Source of the DNA: Candidatus Zixiibacteriota bacterium
GTDB taxonomy: Bacteria > Zixibacteria > MSB-5A5 > GN15 > FEB-12
Direction of reading: 5' to 3'
DNA: 64,000 nucleotides
Assembly (NCBI GenBank): GCA_024280215.1
Contig: JAJRQO010000032.1
Coordinates: 1-64,000 of the forward strand
Both the position numbers and the translations under genes were made by a program. How positions within the stretch are numbered: position 1 is the stretch's first letter; each line of letters begins with the position of its first letter. The notes under the pieces are model-generated. The model was not told the origin of the DNA and made no database searches. It worked only from the letters and a program-made list of their open reading frames with translations. Below are positions 17,880 to 25,817 of the stretch, one piece after another.

Positions 17880-18779
17880 ATGACTGAACATAAAAATATA
17901 TTTGATAAAATGATGACGCTTGATAGGCGGTGGGTTTTCTTGTTTCTCATTATCGTCTGTGTGGCAACTTATGTTGTTGATTTTGAAATCCCAATCAATA
18001 CCGAGCCAGAAGTTGAATCGATTTTTAATTTTTTAGATTCACTTCCTGAAAATGATATTGTGTTGATTGCTATTGATTATGATCCAAACAACTTAGCTGA
18101 ACTTCATCCGATGACTTATGCTGTGGTGGAACATCTCTGGCGTAAAAAAGTGAAAATTATTTTCACCTCTCTTTCACAACTTGGTCCTGCTATGGCAGAC
18201 CAGGCGATTAGAGATATTTCGGATTCATTGAAGGTTGATAAAACGTATAATTATAATGGCGTTGAACATAATTTTAAAGGTCGTGAAATTGTCAATGGTG
18301 TTGACTATACATTCTTAGGTTTCAAGCCATATTACGCTCTTATTATTTTGGGAATGGGGCAGGACTTCAGGCTCAATTTTCCAAGTGATTATTATGGGAC
18401 ACCGCTTGATGACCTACCGATGATGCAGGGAGTTATAAACTACGATCAAGTCGCCTGTGTTGTTGATTTATCAGGAGGAAATATTACCGACGCTTGGATT
18501 TCGTATGGACAGGGACGGTTTAATTTCCCTCTTATGTTAGGATTGACTGGAGTGATGGTTTCACAGTATTATCCATTCTTAGGATCAGGTCAGGTATCTG
18601 GAATCATGGGTGGATTGCTTGGAGCGGCACAGTATGAAGAACTTGCTGACAATCCAGGTAGAGCGAAAGATGGTATGAGAGTTCAGTTGTACGCTCATTA
18701 TGTGATTATCCTGTTTATTATCTTAGGGAATATTGGTTACTTTATGACACGACGTAACAGACTGAAAGGAGGCAACTAA
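17880..18779 (+). CDS. Cassette 3 gene C: membrane-anchored protein with DYDP motif
   Basis: Function unknown; 299 residues. It has only one N-terminal membrane segment (about 19-38), preceded by a basic LDRRW, instead of the two in C1 and C2. The domain between this and the C-terminal membrane segment should again be periplasmic. Family landmarks: IDYDPNNLAELHPM, VNGVDYTFLGFKP, VDLSGGNITDAW and GQVSGIMGGLLGAAQYE. The tail is basic (TRRNRLKGGN). Confidence 0.7.
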   Translation: MTEHKNIFDKMMTLDRRWVFLFLIIVCVATYVVDFEIPINTEPEVESIFNFLDSLPENDIVLIAIDYDPNNLAELHPMTYAVVEHLWRKKVKIIFTSLSQLGPAMADQAIRDISDSLKVDKTYNYNGVEHNFKGREIVNGVDYTFLGFKPYYALIILGMGQDFRLNFPSDYYGTPLDDLPMMQGVINYDQVACVVDLSGGNITDAWISYGQGRFNFPLMLGLTGVMVSQYYPFLGSGQVSGIMGGLLGAAQYEELADNPGRAKDGMRVQLYAHYVIILFIILGNIGYFMTRRNRLKGGN

Positions 18780-18780
18780 T

Positions 18781-19581
18781 ATGGAATTTTCAGATTTTCT
18801 ATGGATGACATGCGGTATCTTTTTAACACTTGCGACATTTTCATTTTTGTATAAAGATAACCCATTTTATAAATTTGCTGAACATCTCGTTGTAGGTGTC
18901 TCTGCTGGGTTCACTATCATTGTTCTGTGGCATGGTACTTTGGTGCCGAACTTGTTCCAAAAGCTTGAAGATGGCAACTGGTTTATGCTGTGGTTGAACT
19001 CATCTGAGTGGTGGTATGTGGTTCCTGCTGTTTTAGGTCTTCTTATGTGGACTCGTTTCTCAAAGAAATATTCCTGGGTCTCGAGATGGCCAATGGGATT
19101 ATATATCGGTATTTCAACTGGTATTGCTATTCCACTTGAAATGTCGAACCGTGTTAACAAGCAGCTCTATGCTATGATGGTTGAAATCGATTGGGCGAAT
19201 TTCTTTGGTGGTAATATTTTATCTACCACTTCAGGGTTTGCACAACTTCTGATTTTCCTCGGTACAATTGCTGGTTTGGTTTATTTCTTCTTCTCAAAAG
19301 AACACAAAGGTGTTTTTGGCGGTGTCGCTACTTTTGGTATTTGGATTCTGATGATCGGTTTTGGAGCTTCATTTGGTTATACGGTGATGGCACGTGTATC
19401 GCTGTTTATCAACCGTATGCAAGATACAAAAGCATGGGGTGTTGAAGCCTTTAATGCGAGTGATGTCGCTAATCCTCATTATAGTTCAATGTATCCAATC
19501 GTTTTTTATCTGTTGGTTGCTTTTGTGGTAGGGTATATCATTAAAGAAATTATGGACCATTTAAAGAGAAAAAACGCATAA
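18781..19581 (+). CDS. Cassette 3 gene D: polytopic membrane protein
   Basis: Function unknown; 266 residues. Family landmarks: FSFLYKDNPFYKFAEHLVVG, SRWPMGLYIG, YFFFSKEHKGVFG and GASFGYTVMARVSLFINRM. Unlike D1 and D2 it has an additional C-terminal membrane segment and a basic end (MDHLKRKNA). It is the last gene of the operon and is followed by a strong terminator. AAAGGAGG precedes the ATG. Confidence 0.7.
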   Translation: MEFSDFLWMTCGIFLTLATFSFLYKDNPFYKFAEHLVVGVSAGFTIIVLWHGTLVPNLFQKLEDGNWFMLWLNSSEWWYVVPAVLGLLMWTRFSKKYSWVSRWPMGLYIGISTGIAIPLEMSNRVNKQLYAMMVEIDWANFFGGNILSTTSGFAQLLIFLGTIAGLVYFFFSKEHKGVFGGVATFGIWILMIGFGASFGYTVMARVSLFINRMQDTKAWGVEAFNASDVANPHYSSMYPIVFYLLVAFVVGYIIKEIMDHLKRKNA

Positions 19582-19600
19582 GAAAATAATTCATATAAAC

Positions 19601-19633
19601 AAAAAACCCGCTCAATTTAGAGCGGGTTTTTTT
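19601..19633 (+). terminator. Terminator of the DUF6754 operon
   Basis: Stem CCCGCTC / GAGCGGG with a 6-nt loop and flanking A and T runs, 20 nt after the last D gene. The symmetric A/T flanks allow function in both directions. Confidence 0.9.
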
Positions 19634-19995
19634 GTAACTAATTCTTAGTTAGACTGTATAATAAATATAGGAAAGTCAGGTTGTATGTCAAAACTTAAAG
19701 TGAGTGATGATTATAGTTGTCAGATAACAAGTTAGAGTGATTTGTTAATTACATTGTAAACTATTGACATCATGGTGGATAGGAATAGTAGAAAACATAT
19801 GAAAATTAACTTGTTTTATAGCTGTAAGTTATACGAAGAAATATTTAAAATTATCAAAAAAAGACTTGACATACAGCAAAGATTTCCTATGTTGCTTGTG
19901 GTGGAACCAAAGTGTAGTACAAGTTTTATAGATTTACAAGTTTTAAATGGATTAAAGGGTAGCCAAGTTATAACACATGGAAAGTGAGGTCGGGA
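19634..19995. other. Spacer with a possible promoter
   Basis: No gene I trust. TTGACA at about 19865 with TATGTT 16 bp later could be the promoter of the gene at 19996. A 71-codon open frame (19772-19987) overlaps this promoter and lacks recognisable features. Confidence 0.35.
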
Positions 19996-20340
19996 ATGGC
20001 TAAAGCTAATCAAGCCGCTCCAGCCAGTACTAATGAAGCTGCCGAATTAAGCGTAGAAGAGTCCCCAAGAAAAGGGAAGCTTTCTACTGCGGAAGCTCGG
20101 CGAGAGTATCAACGTCGCTATTATCAGATGCACAAGGAGAAAGCAAAAGAGTATCAGCGACAGTACAACTTAACCCATAAGAAAAAAGCGAGAGGCGGAC
20201 GTGGCAAAGCGAGTTTTGTTGCTCCACGTGAAGTTGTTCGTACAACATACAACACTACCGATATTATGCATTCACCGGTAGAAAAAACACTCCGTATTTT
20301 GGAAAAGATTATTAACGGCGAACGTTTCTTTACAATGTAA
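19996..20340 (+). CDS. Small basic hypothetical protein
   Basis: Function unknown; 114 residues, rich in Lys, Arg and Tyr. Two related helical units follow each other (AEARREYQRRYYQMHKE and KAKEYQRQYNLTHKK), then a basic hinge KKARGGRGK. The remaining 45 residues (VRTTYNTTDIMHSPVEKT...) are less biased. It could bind nucleic acid, but this rests on composition alone. I use ATG 19996 because GAGG lies 7 nt upstream; a GTG at 19984 is also in frame. A terminator follows directly. Confidence 0.6.
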   Translation: MAKANQAAPASTNEAAELSVEESPRKGKLSTAEARREYQRRYYQMHKEKAKEYQRQYNLTHKKKARGGRGKASFVAPREVVRTTYNTTDIMHSPVEKTLRILEKIINGERFFTM

Positions 20341-20360
20341 GACTACAACTTTGGTTTGTA

Positions 20361-20402
20361 AGGCGATTGTGAAAATTTTCTGTTTTTACAATCGCCTTTT
20401 TT
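20361..20402 (+). terminator. Terminator
   Basis: Long stem AGGCGATTGT / ACAATCGCCT with an A/T-rich inner part and a T-run, 20 nt after the small basic gene. Confidence 0.85.
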
Positions 20403-20545
20403 AATTGCAAAATTGAAGTTTGTCAAAAAAGTAAGCTTCTAAACCTCTAATATTGCTTAAATTAGCTATTTTCTTGCGTATTTAAGTTGCTTTTATTGTT
20501 GATTTTAGATACATTCAAAAAAACTATGATATAAGGGAGTTTAGA

Positions 20546-23422
20546 ATGTCTGCCAAGAAAGTAGCTGATACAAAAAAGAAAAAAACAGCAACAAAAACAA
20601 AGAAAAAGACTGTTGCAAAGTCTCTGAAAAAGACCGTTTCTACTCCGAAAAAGAAAGCTCCGGCAGCCAAGAAAACATCCTCGAAGAAAACAATTACAAC
20701 TAAGGCAAAATCTGATTCTATGAGTAAAAAAGATTCCTTACCAAAAAAAAGTCATTACTATTTTGGCGACGGTAAAGCCGAAGGTCGCGTTGATATGCGC
20801 GATTTATTAGGTGGTAAAGGTGCTAATTTAGCCGAAATGTGTTCAACTGGTGTACCAGTACCTCCTGGGTTTACAATTACAACTGACATCTGTCGTCTGT
20901 ATTATGAAAATGCTCTTGAAGTACCAAAACCAATTGATGCTGAACTTGAGAAATATGTTCATAAGATTGAAAAATCTACAGGGAAAAAATTTGGTGATTC
21001 AGCAGACCCACTATTAGTTTCAGTGCGTTCTGGCTCTAAGTTTTCTATGCCTGGCATGATGGACACTATTTTAAATCTTGGGCTCAACGATGAAACTGTT
21101 GAAGCTCTTGGAAACAATTCTGGCAATATGAGATTTGCATTAGATAACTATAGACGATTTATTTCTATGTTTGGCAATGTTGTTCTTTCAATTGACAGAG
21201 AACTTTTTGAAAATGTTATCGCTAAAAAGAAGACTGAACGAAGAGTCAAACAAGATAGTTCGCTTCAAGTAAATGATCTCAAAGATATTGTTAAGAAATT
21301 TAAATCAATAATCAAACGTAAGTCTGGTGAACCATTTCCAGATGACCCATATGTACAGCTTCGTATGTCTCGAGATGCTGTCTTCCGTAGTTGGAATACT
21401 CCTCGGGCGATTTCGTATCGTCGCATGAACGACATCCCATCAGATATTGGAACAGCAGTAAATATCCAAGCTATGGTTTTTGGTAATATGGGTAATACCT
21501 CTGGTACAGGTGTTGGTTTCACTAGGAATCCGTCAACTGGTGTCAAAGAATTCTTTGGTGAGTATTTAGTGAACGCTCAGGGGGAAGATGTTGTTGCTGG
21601 TGTTCGTACCCCACAACCGATTAAACAGCTAAAAAATGATATGCCAAAGATTTTTAAAGAGTTACAAGAGATAACAACCAAGCTTGAAAAGCATTATCGT
21701 GATATTCAGGATTTTGAATTTACTGTTCAGGATAATGAACTGTTCATGCTTCAGACCAGAGATGGTAAACGAACAGTTCAGGCTGCTGTAAAAATAGCGG
21801 TTGATATGGTAAAAGAAAAACTGATAACAAAAGAAGAAGCAATTTTACGCATTGAGCCAAACCAACTCAATCATATGTTACACCCTTCTTTGGATCCAAA
21901 AGCGAAGATTGAAAAAATTGCTAAAGGTCTTCCAGCATCACCAGGAGCTGCTTCTGGTAAAGTTTATTTTACTGCTGAAGATGTTGTCAAGTTTGGTGCT
22001 AAAGAAAAAGTTATTTTGGTTCGTGATGAAACTAACCCAGACGATATTGAAGGTATGAATGCCGCTGTTGGTATTTTGACTGCTCGTGGTGGTATGACCT
22101 CTCACGCTGCTGTTGTTGCTCGTGGTATGGGAAAGTGTTGTGTCTCTGGTGCCGAAGCTGTCCGTGTGAATGCTAAAAAGAAACAGTTCCAGATTGGTAA
22201 ACTGATTATCAAAGAAGGTGAAATTATCACTTTAGATGGTTCTACTGGAAGAATTATTTTAGGGGAAGTTGCCACGATTGAACCTGAACTTTCTGGTGAA
22301 TTTAATGAGTTTATGGAATGGGCTGATAGCTACCGAACATTAAAAATTAGGACCAACGCCGACACTCCAAAAGATGCTGCCAAGGCGGTCAAGTTTGGAG
22401 CTGAGGGAATTGGACTCTGCCGTACAGAGCATATGTTCTTTGCTGATGACAGAATTCCTATTGTACAAGATATGATTTTGGCTGATACTCCAGAAGAGCG
22501 TCAGTTAGCTTTAGATAAATTATTGGCTTTCCAGAAAAAAGATTTCAAAGCGATTTTTGAAGCCTTGAATGGTTTACCAGTGACTATCAGGACTTTAGAT
22601 CCTCCACTGCATGAATTCTTACCTGACAAAGAAGTCGTCACACAAAAGCTTGCTGAATTGGATTATAAGTCTGATACATTTGAAGAAGATGAAGAAAAAC
22701 TCAAAAAGACATTGATTCGTATTGATGAATTAAATGAGTTGAATCCAATGCTTGGTCATCGTGGATGTCGTTTAGGGATTGTATTTCCAGAAATTACTGA
22801 AATGCAAACAAGAGCAATAATCTGGTCGGCATGTCAAGTTGCCAAAGGTGGTACTGAAGTCTATCCCGAGATTATGATTCCACTTGTAGGTCATGTAAAT
22901 GAATTCAAAAATCAAAAAGCTGTTGTCACTCGTATTGCGAATGAGATTATTGGAAAATCTAAAACTAAAGATTTGAAATATTTAGTTGGTACTATGATAG
23001 AAATCCCTCGGGCAGCATTAACAGCAAATGAAATTGCTGAAGAAGCTGATTTCTTCTCATTTGGAACAAACGATTTAACACAAATGGCAATGGGCTTTTC
23101 CCGTGATGATGCTGGAAAATTCTTGAGTTACTATATTGATAACGGAATTTTACCACATGATCCGTTTGTCTCGATTGATCAATCTGGTGTAGGTCAACTT
23201 ATTGAGATGGCTGTTGAAAAAGGTCGTTCCGTGAAGCCTAAAATTAAATTAGGTATTTGTGGTGAGCATGGTGGTGATCCTGAATCAATTCATTATTGTC
23301 ATAAAATTGGTTTAGAATATGTTTCTTGTTCTCCGTTTAGAGTACCTATTGCTCGTTTAGCGGCGGCTCATGTAGCTATTCATGAAAAATCTGCTAAAAA
23401 GAGTTCTAAGAAGAAAAAATAG
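20546..23422 (+). CDS. ppdK: Pyruvate, phosphate dikinase with lysine-rich tails
   Basis: Interconverts pyruvate + ATP + Pi and phosphoenolpyruvate + AMP + PPi; in fermenting anaerobes it can run toward pyruvate to gain ATP. 958 residues against about 880 usual. The nucleotide-binding domain starts near residue 70 (GGKGANLAEM), the swivelling phosphohistidine domain has GGMTSHAAVVARGMGK, and the C-terminal PEP-binding domain has GFGTNDLTQ-like FGTNDLTQM and GICGEHGGDP with the catalytic Cys. The first 65 residues are an extra tail of Lys, Ala, Thr and Ser resembling histone H1 or HctB tails, and the last 14 residues are also basic (KSAKKSSKKKK). AAGGGAG 7 nt before the first ATG argues that the tail is really translated. 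Confidence 0.95.
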   Translation: MSAKKVADTKKKKTATKTKKKTVAKSLKKTVSTPKKKAPAAKKTSSKKTITTKAKSDSMSKKDSLPKKSHYYFGDGKAEGRVDMRDLLGGKGANLAEMCSTGVPVPPGFTITTDICRLYYENALEVPKPIDAELEKYVHKIEKSTGKKFGDSADPLLVSVRSGSKFSMPGMMDTILNLGLNDETVEALGNNSGNMRFALDNYRRFISMFGNVVLSIDRELFENVIAKKKTERRVKQDSSLQVNDLKDIVKKFKSIIKRKSGEPFPDDPYVQLRMSRDAVFRSWNTPRAISYRRMNDIPSDIGTAVNIQAMVFGNMGNTSGTGVGFTRNPSTGVKEFFGEYLVNAQGEDVVAGVRTPQPIKQLKNDMPKIFKELQEITTKLEKHYRDIQDFEFTVQDNELFMLQTRDGKRTVQAAVKIAVDMVKEKLITKEEAILRIEPNQLNHMLHPSLDPKAKIEKIAKGLPASPGAASGKVYFTAEDVVKFGAKEKVILVRDETNPDDIEGMNAAVGILTARGGMTSHAAVVARGMGKCCVSGAEAVRVNAKKKQFQIGKLIIKEGEIITLDGSTGRIILGEVATIEPELSGEFNEFMEWADSYRTLKIRTNADTPKDAAKAVKFGAEGIGLCRTEHMFFADDRIPIVQDMILADTPEERQLALDKLLAFQKKDFKAIFEALNGLPVTIRTLDPPLHEFLPDKEVVTQKLAELDYKSDTFEEDEEKLKKTLIRIDELNELNPMLGHRGCRLGIVFPEITEMQTRAIIWSACQVAKGGTEVYPEIMIPLVGHVNEFKNQKAVVTRIANEIIGKSKTKDLKYLVGTMIEIPRAALTANEIAEEADFFSFGTNDLTQMAMGFSRDDAGKFLSYYIDNGILPHDPFVSIDQSGVGQLIEMAVEKGRSVKPKIKLGICGEHGGDPESIHYCHKIGLEYVSCSPFRVPIARLAAAHVAIHEKSAKKSSKKKK

Positions 23423-23442
23423 AATTTACTTTTCTATAATTC

Positions 23443-23478
23443 TAAGACCGTTTGTGTGAACAAGCGGTCTTTTTTTGT
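23443..23478 (+). terminator. Terminator of ppdK
   Basis: Stem AGACCG / CGGTCT (extended by weaker pairs) followed by TTTTTTT, 20 nt after the stop codon. Confidence 0.8.
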
Positions 23479-23619
23479 TCAAAGTTTCGCTTGACAATTT
23501 CTGTTAAAATGATTGATTGCCATCCAATGAGTGATGAAGCTCGTATAGAGATAAAAATATAAATAATAGAGTTGTATTGTCTTTGTTGTGGGTGCAGCTT
23601 TTGAAAGTTAGAAAAAGAG

Positions 23620-25302
23620 ATGAAACATAAATTAGACGCAATTTTTAAGCCTAAGTCTGTTGCAGTAATTGGTGCTACAGGACGTAAAGGTTCAATTGGT
23701 CGTGAGACACTTCATAATATTTTACTTGCTGAATTTAACGGCAAAGTTTTCCCTGTTAATCCAAATGCACAGGTAATACATTCGATTAAAGCGTACTCAA
23801 CAATTTTAGATGTTCCTGATTCAGTCGACCTGGCAATAATAATTGTCCCTAAAGAACATGTTGCTGGAGTTGTTCGTCAATGTGGTGAAAAAGGTGTTAA
23901 AGGAATTGTTGTGATTACCGCTGGCTTTTCTGAAACAGGAAAAGAGGGAGAAAAGCGGGAACAGGAAGTTCTTAAAATTGTCCATGAGTATGGGATGCAC
24001 ATGATAGGTCCAAACTGTTTTGGTATTGTAAACACAGACCCGAAAGTAAATCTGAATGCAACATTCGGAAAGACATACCCACGTCAAGGTCGAATCGGGT
24101 TTATCACTCAGTCGGGTGCTATGGGGGAAGCGATTATGAATACTGCTAAAGAACTCGGTATAGGTTTCTCGGTGGTTGCATCGATTGGTAACAAAGCAGA
24201 TATTTCATCAAATGATATTTTAGAATATTTTGAAAATGATCCGAATACTGATATAATATTAATGTATCTGGAAAACTTTGGTAACCCACAAAAATTTACT
24301 CAGATTGCTCGTAGCATTTCTCTAAAAAAACCGATGGTAGTAGTCAAGTCTGGTCGTACTTCACTTGGTGCCAAAGCGGCATCATCGCACACGGGGGCTT
24401 TGGCTGGTTTGGATGTTGGCGTAGATGCACTTTTTGAGCAGACTGGTGTCATGCGTGTTGATACCGTTGAAGAACTTTTTGATGTTGCTTCAGCACTTGC
24501 CAATCAACCTGTTCCAAAGGGGAATAAAGTTTGTGTCGTGACAAATGCAGGTGGTCCTGGTATTTTAGCGACTGATGCACTTATCAATAATGGTATGGAG
24601 ATGCCATCGTTTTCTCCATCGACGGTGAAGACGTTGAAGAAGTTTATTTCAGCAGAAGCATCATTTTCCAATCCGATGGATATGGTAGCTGGTGCTGGTG
24701 CTAAGGAATTTAAACTGACTTTGGAAGCGGTTTTAAAAGATAAACGGTATGATACAATTATTCCAATTTTTGTTCCTCCTGTGACTATCGATCAACTTGA
24801 AGTTGCTAAAAATATTTATGAAGCGGTCAAAGATACTAAGAAAACAATCCTTGCTTGTTTTATGGGGGCAGGGTTTGGTTCTGAGGGAATAAAGTATTTA
24901 AAAGAACATAGTATCCCTGTCTATATTTTTCCTGAAGCAATTGCTAAAACATTGGCAACAATTTCGACATATAATAATTGGTTAAAAAGCCCAAGAGGGA
25001 AGATTAAAAACTTCAAAGTAGATACACAAAAAGTAAAAACAATAGTTGGAAAAGCACAAGCGGACAAACTTGACGCAATAGTTGGTGATGATGCTATTGA
25101 AATATTACAGGCATATGGGATTCAATCGGTAGGCTATCAGTATGCGTCGACCGCAAGTGAAGCGGCAACGATTTCAAGTAAACTCGGTTATCCCGTTGTA
25201 ATGAAAATCAACACGCCACAGATATTACATAAGACAGAGTTTGGTGCAGTGAAAGTTGATCTTCGTACTGATGACGAAGTAAAAAAGAGTTTAATAATTT
25301 AA
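23620..25302 (+). CDS. Acyl-CoA synthetase (ADP-forming), N-terminal part up to a frameshift
   Basis: Makes ATP from acetyl-CoA (or acyl-CoA), ADP and Pi, a fermentative energy-yielding step. This frame encodes 560 residues: CoA-binding Rossmann domain (1-130, start KPKSVAVIGATGRKGSIG), two succinyl-CoA-ligase-like domains (to about 450) with the phosphohistidine motif SSHTGALAG, and the first part of the ATP-grasp domain (from about 470, LGYPVVMKINTPQILHKT). It stops at a TAA at 25300-25302, while the rest of the ATP-grasp domain continues in the -1 frame to 25724. The shift point is a perfect A_AAA_AAG heptamer at 25281-25287. Full-length product would be about 700 residues, the normal size. 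Confidence 0.85.
   Translation: MKHKLDAIFKPKSVAVIGATGRKGSIGRETLHNILLAEFNGKVFPVNPNAQVIHSIKAYSTILDVPDSVDLAIIIVPKEHVAGVVRQCGEKGVKGIVVITAGFSETGKEGEKREQEVLKIVHEYGMHMIGPNCFGIVNTDPKVNLNATFGKTYPRQGRIGFITQSGAMGEAIMNTAKELGIGFSVVASIGNKADISSNDILEYFENDPNTDIILMYLENFGNPQKFTQIARSISLKKPMVVVKSGRTSLGAKAASSHTGALAGLDVGVDALFEQTGVMRVDTVEELFDVASALANQPVPKGNKVCVVTNAGGPGILATDALINNGMEMPSFSPSTVKTLKKFISAEASFSNPMDMVAGAGAKEFKLTLEAVLKDKRYDTIIPIFVPPVTIDQLEVAKNIYEAVKDTKKTILACFMGAGFGSEGIKYLKEHSIPVYIFPEAIAKTLATISTYNNWLKSPRGKIKNFKVDTQKVKTIVGKAQADKLDAIVGDDAIEILQAYGIQSVGYQYASTASEAATISSKLGYPVVMKINTPQILHKTEFGAVKVDLRTDDEVKKSLII
25281..25287 (+). promoter_or_regulatory. Candidate -1 frameshift site A_AAA_AAG
   Basis: Zero-frame codons are GTA AAA AAG, the exact arrangement of the efficient dnaX-type slippery heptamer. 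Slipping back by one base reads DDEVKKEFNNLKKKIAKHY and joins the two parts of the ATP-grasp domain without loss. No strong downstream hairpin or upstream Shine-Dalgarno-like stimulator is seen, so a single missing A in this homopolymer is an equally simple explanation. Confidence 0.5.
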
Positions 25303-25724
25303 AGAAAAAAATTGCGAAGCATTATCCGAATAAAGAATTTTCAGTTTCGATTCAGGAAATGATTAAAGGTGGTATCGAAACAGTAATCGGTATGACAATA
25401 GATTCGTCGTTTGGACCATTGGTAATGTTTGGTCTTGGGGGGATTTATGTTGAGATTATGAAAGATGTCTCATTTAAAATCCATCCATTGACTGATGTAC
25501 AGGCAAAAGATATGATTCAATCATTGAAGTCGTATCCTCTTTTGACTGGATTTAGAGGTTCAGAGGCAGTTGATCTGAAGACTTTACAAGAGACAATTTT
25601 GCGAGTTTCACAGCTTGTGAAGGATTTTGAAGAGTTTATTGAGATTGATATCAACCCATTCATTGTCTCTCCGAAAAAGGATAATTGTAAAGCGGTTGAT
25701 GCTCGGTTTATCCTGAAAAATTAA
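25287..25724 (+). CDS. Acyl-CoA synthetase (ADP-forming), C-terminal part in the -1 frame
   Basis: Remainder of the ATP-grasp domain of the gene at 23620. About 145 residues: EFSVSIQEMIKGGIETVIGM, then FGPLVMFGLGGIYVE, LLTGFRGS and the terminal FIEIDINPFIV, all typical of the beta domain of ADP-forming acyl-CoA synthetases. It has no start codon of its own close to the joint; the first ATG (25359) would cut the domain. It is therefore best read as the second half of one product made by frameshifting, or of a gene broken by one base. Confidence 0.75.
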   Translation, partial: EFNNLKKKIAKHYPNKEFSVSIQEMIKGGIETVIGMTIDSSFGPLVMFGLGGIYVEIMKDVSFKIHPLTDVQAKDMIQSLKSYPLLTGFRGSEAVDLKTLQETILRVSQLVKDFEEFIEIDINPFIVSPKKDNCKAVDARFILKN

Positions 25725-25744
25725 AAAAAGTGTTGTAAAAAGAC

Positions 25745-25791
25745 TTGAATTCTGTCTACTTATCTGTATCTTTCGCATGTAGTTATGCGAA
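25745..25791 (+). promoter_or_regulatory. Possible promoter and leader hairpin of the gltX operon
   Basis: TTGAAT (25745-25750), 16 bp, TATCTT (25767-25772). A perfect hairpin TTCGCAT / ATGCGAA follows at 25772-25791. An alternative pairing TATCTTTC (25767-25774) with GAAAGATA (25797-25804) excludes it. The ATG is at 25818. Confidence 0.35.
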
Positions 25792-25817
25792 TTTCTGAAA
25801 GATAGGTATAGAGATAA

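Noticed and set aside
19772-19987. 71-codon open frame before the small basic gene
   Set aside because: It overlaps the likely promoter of the next gene, has no clear ribosome site and no recognisable features.
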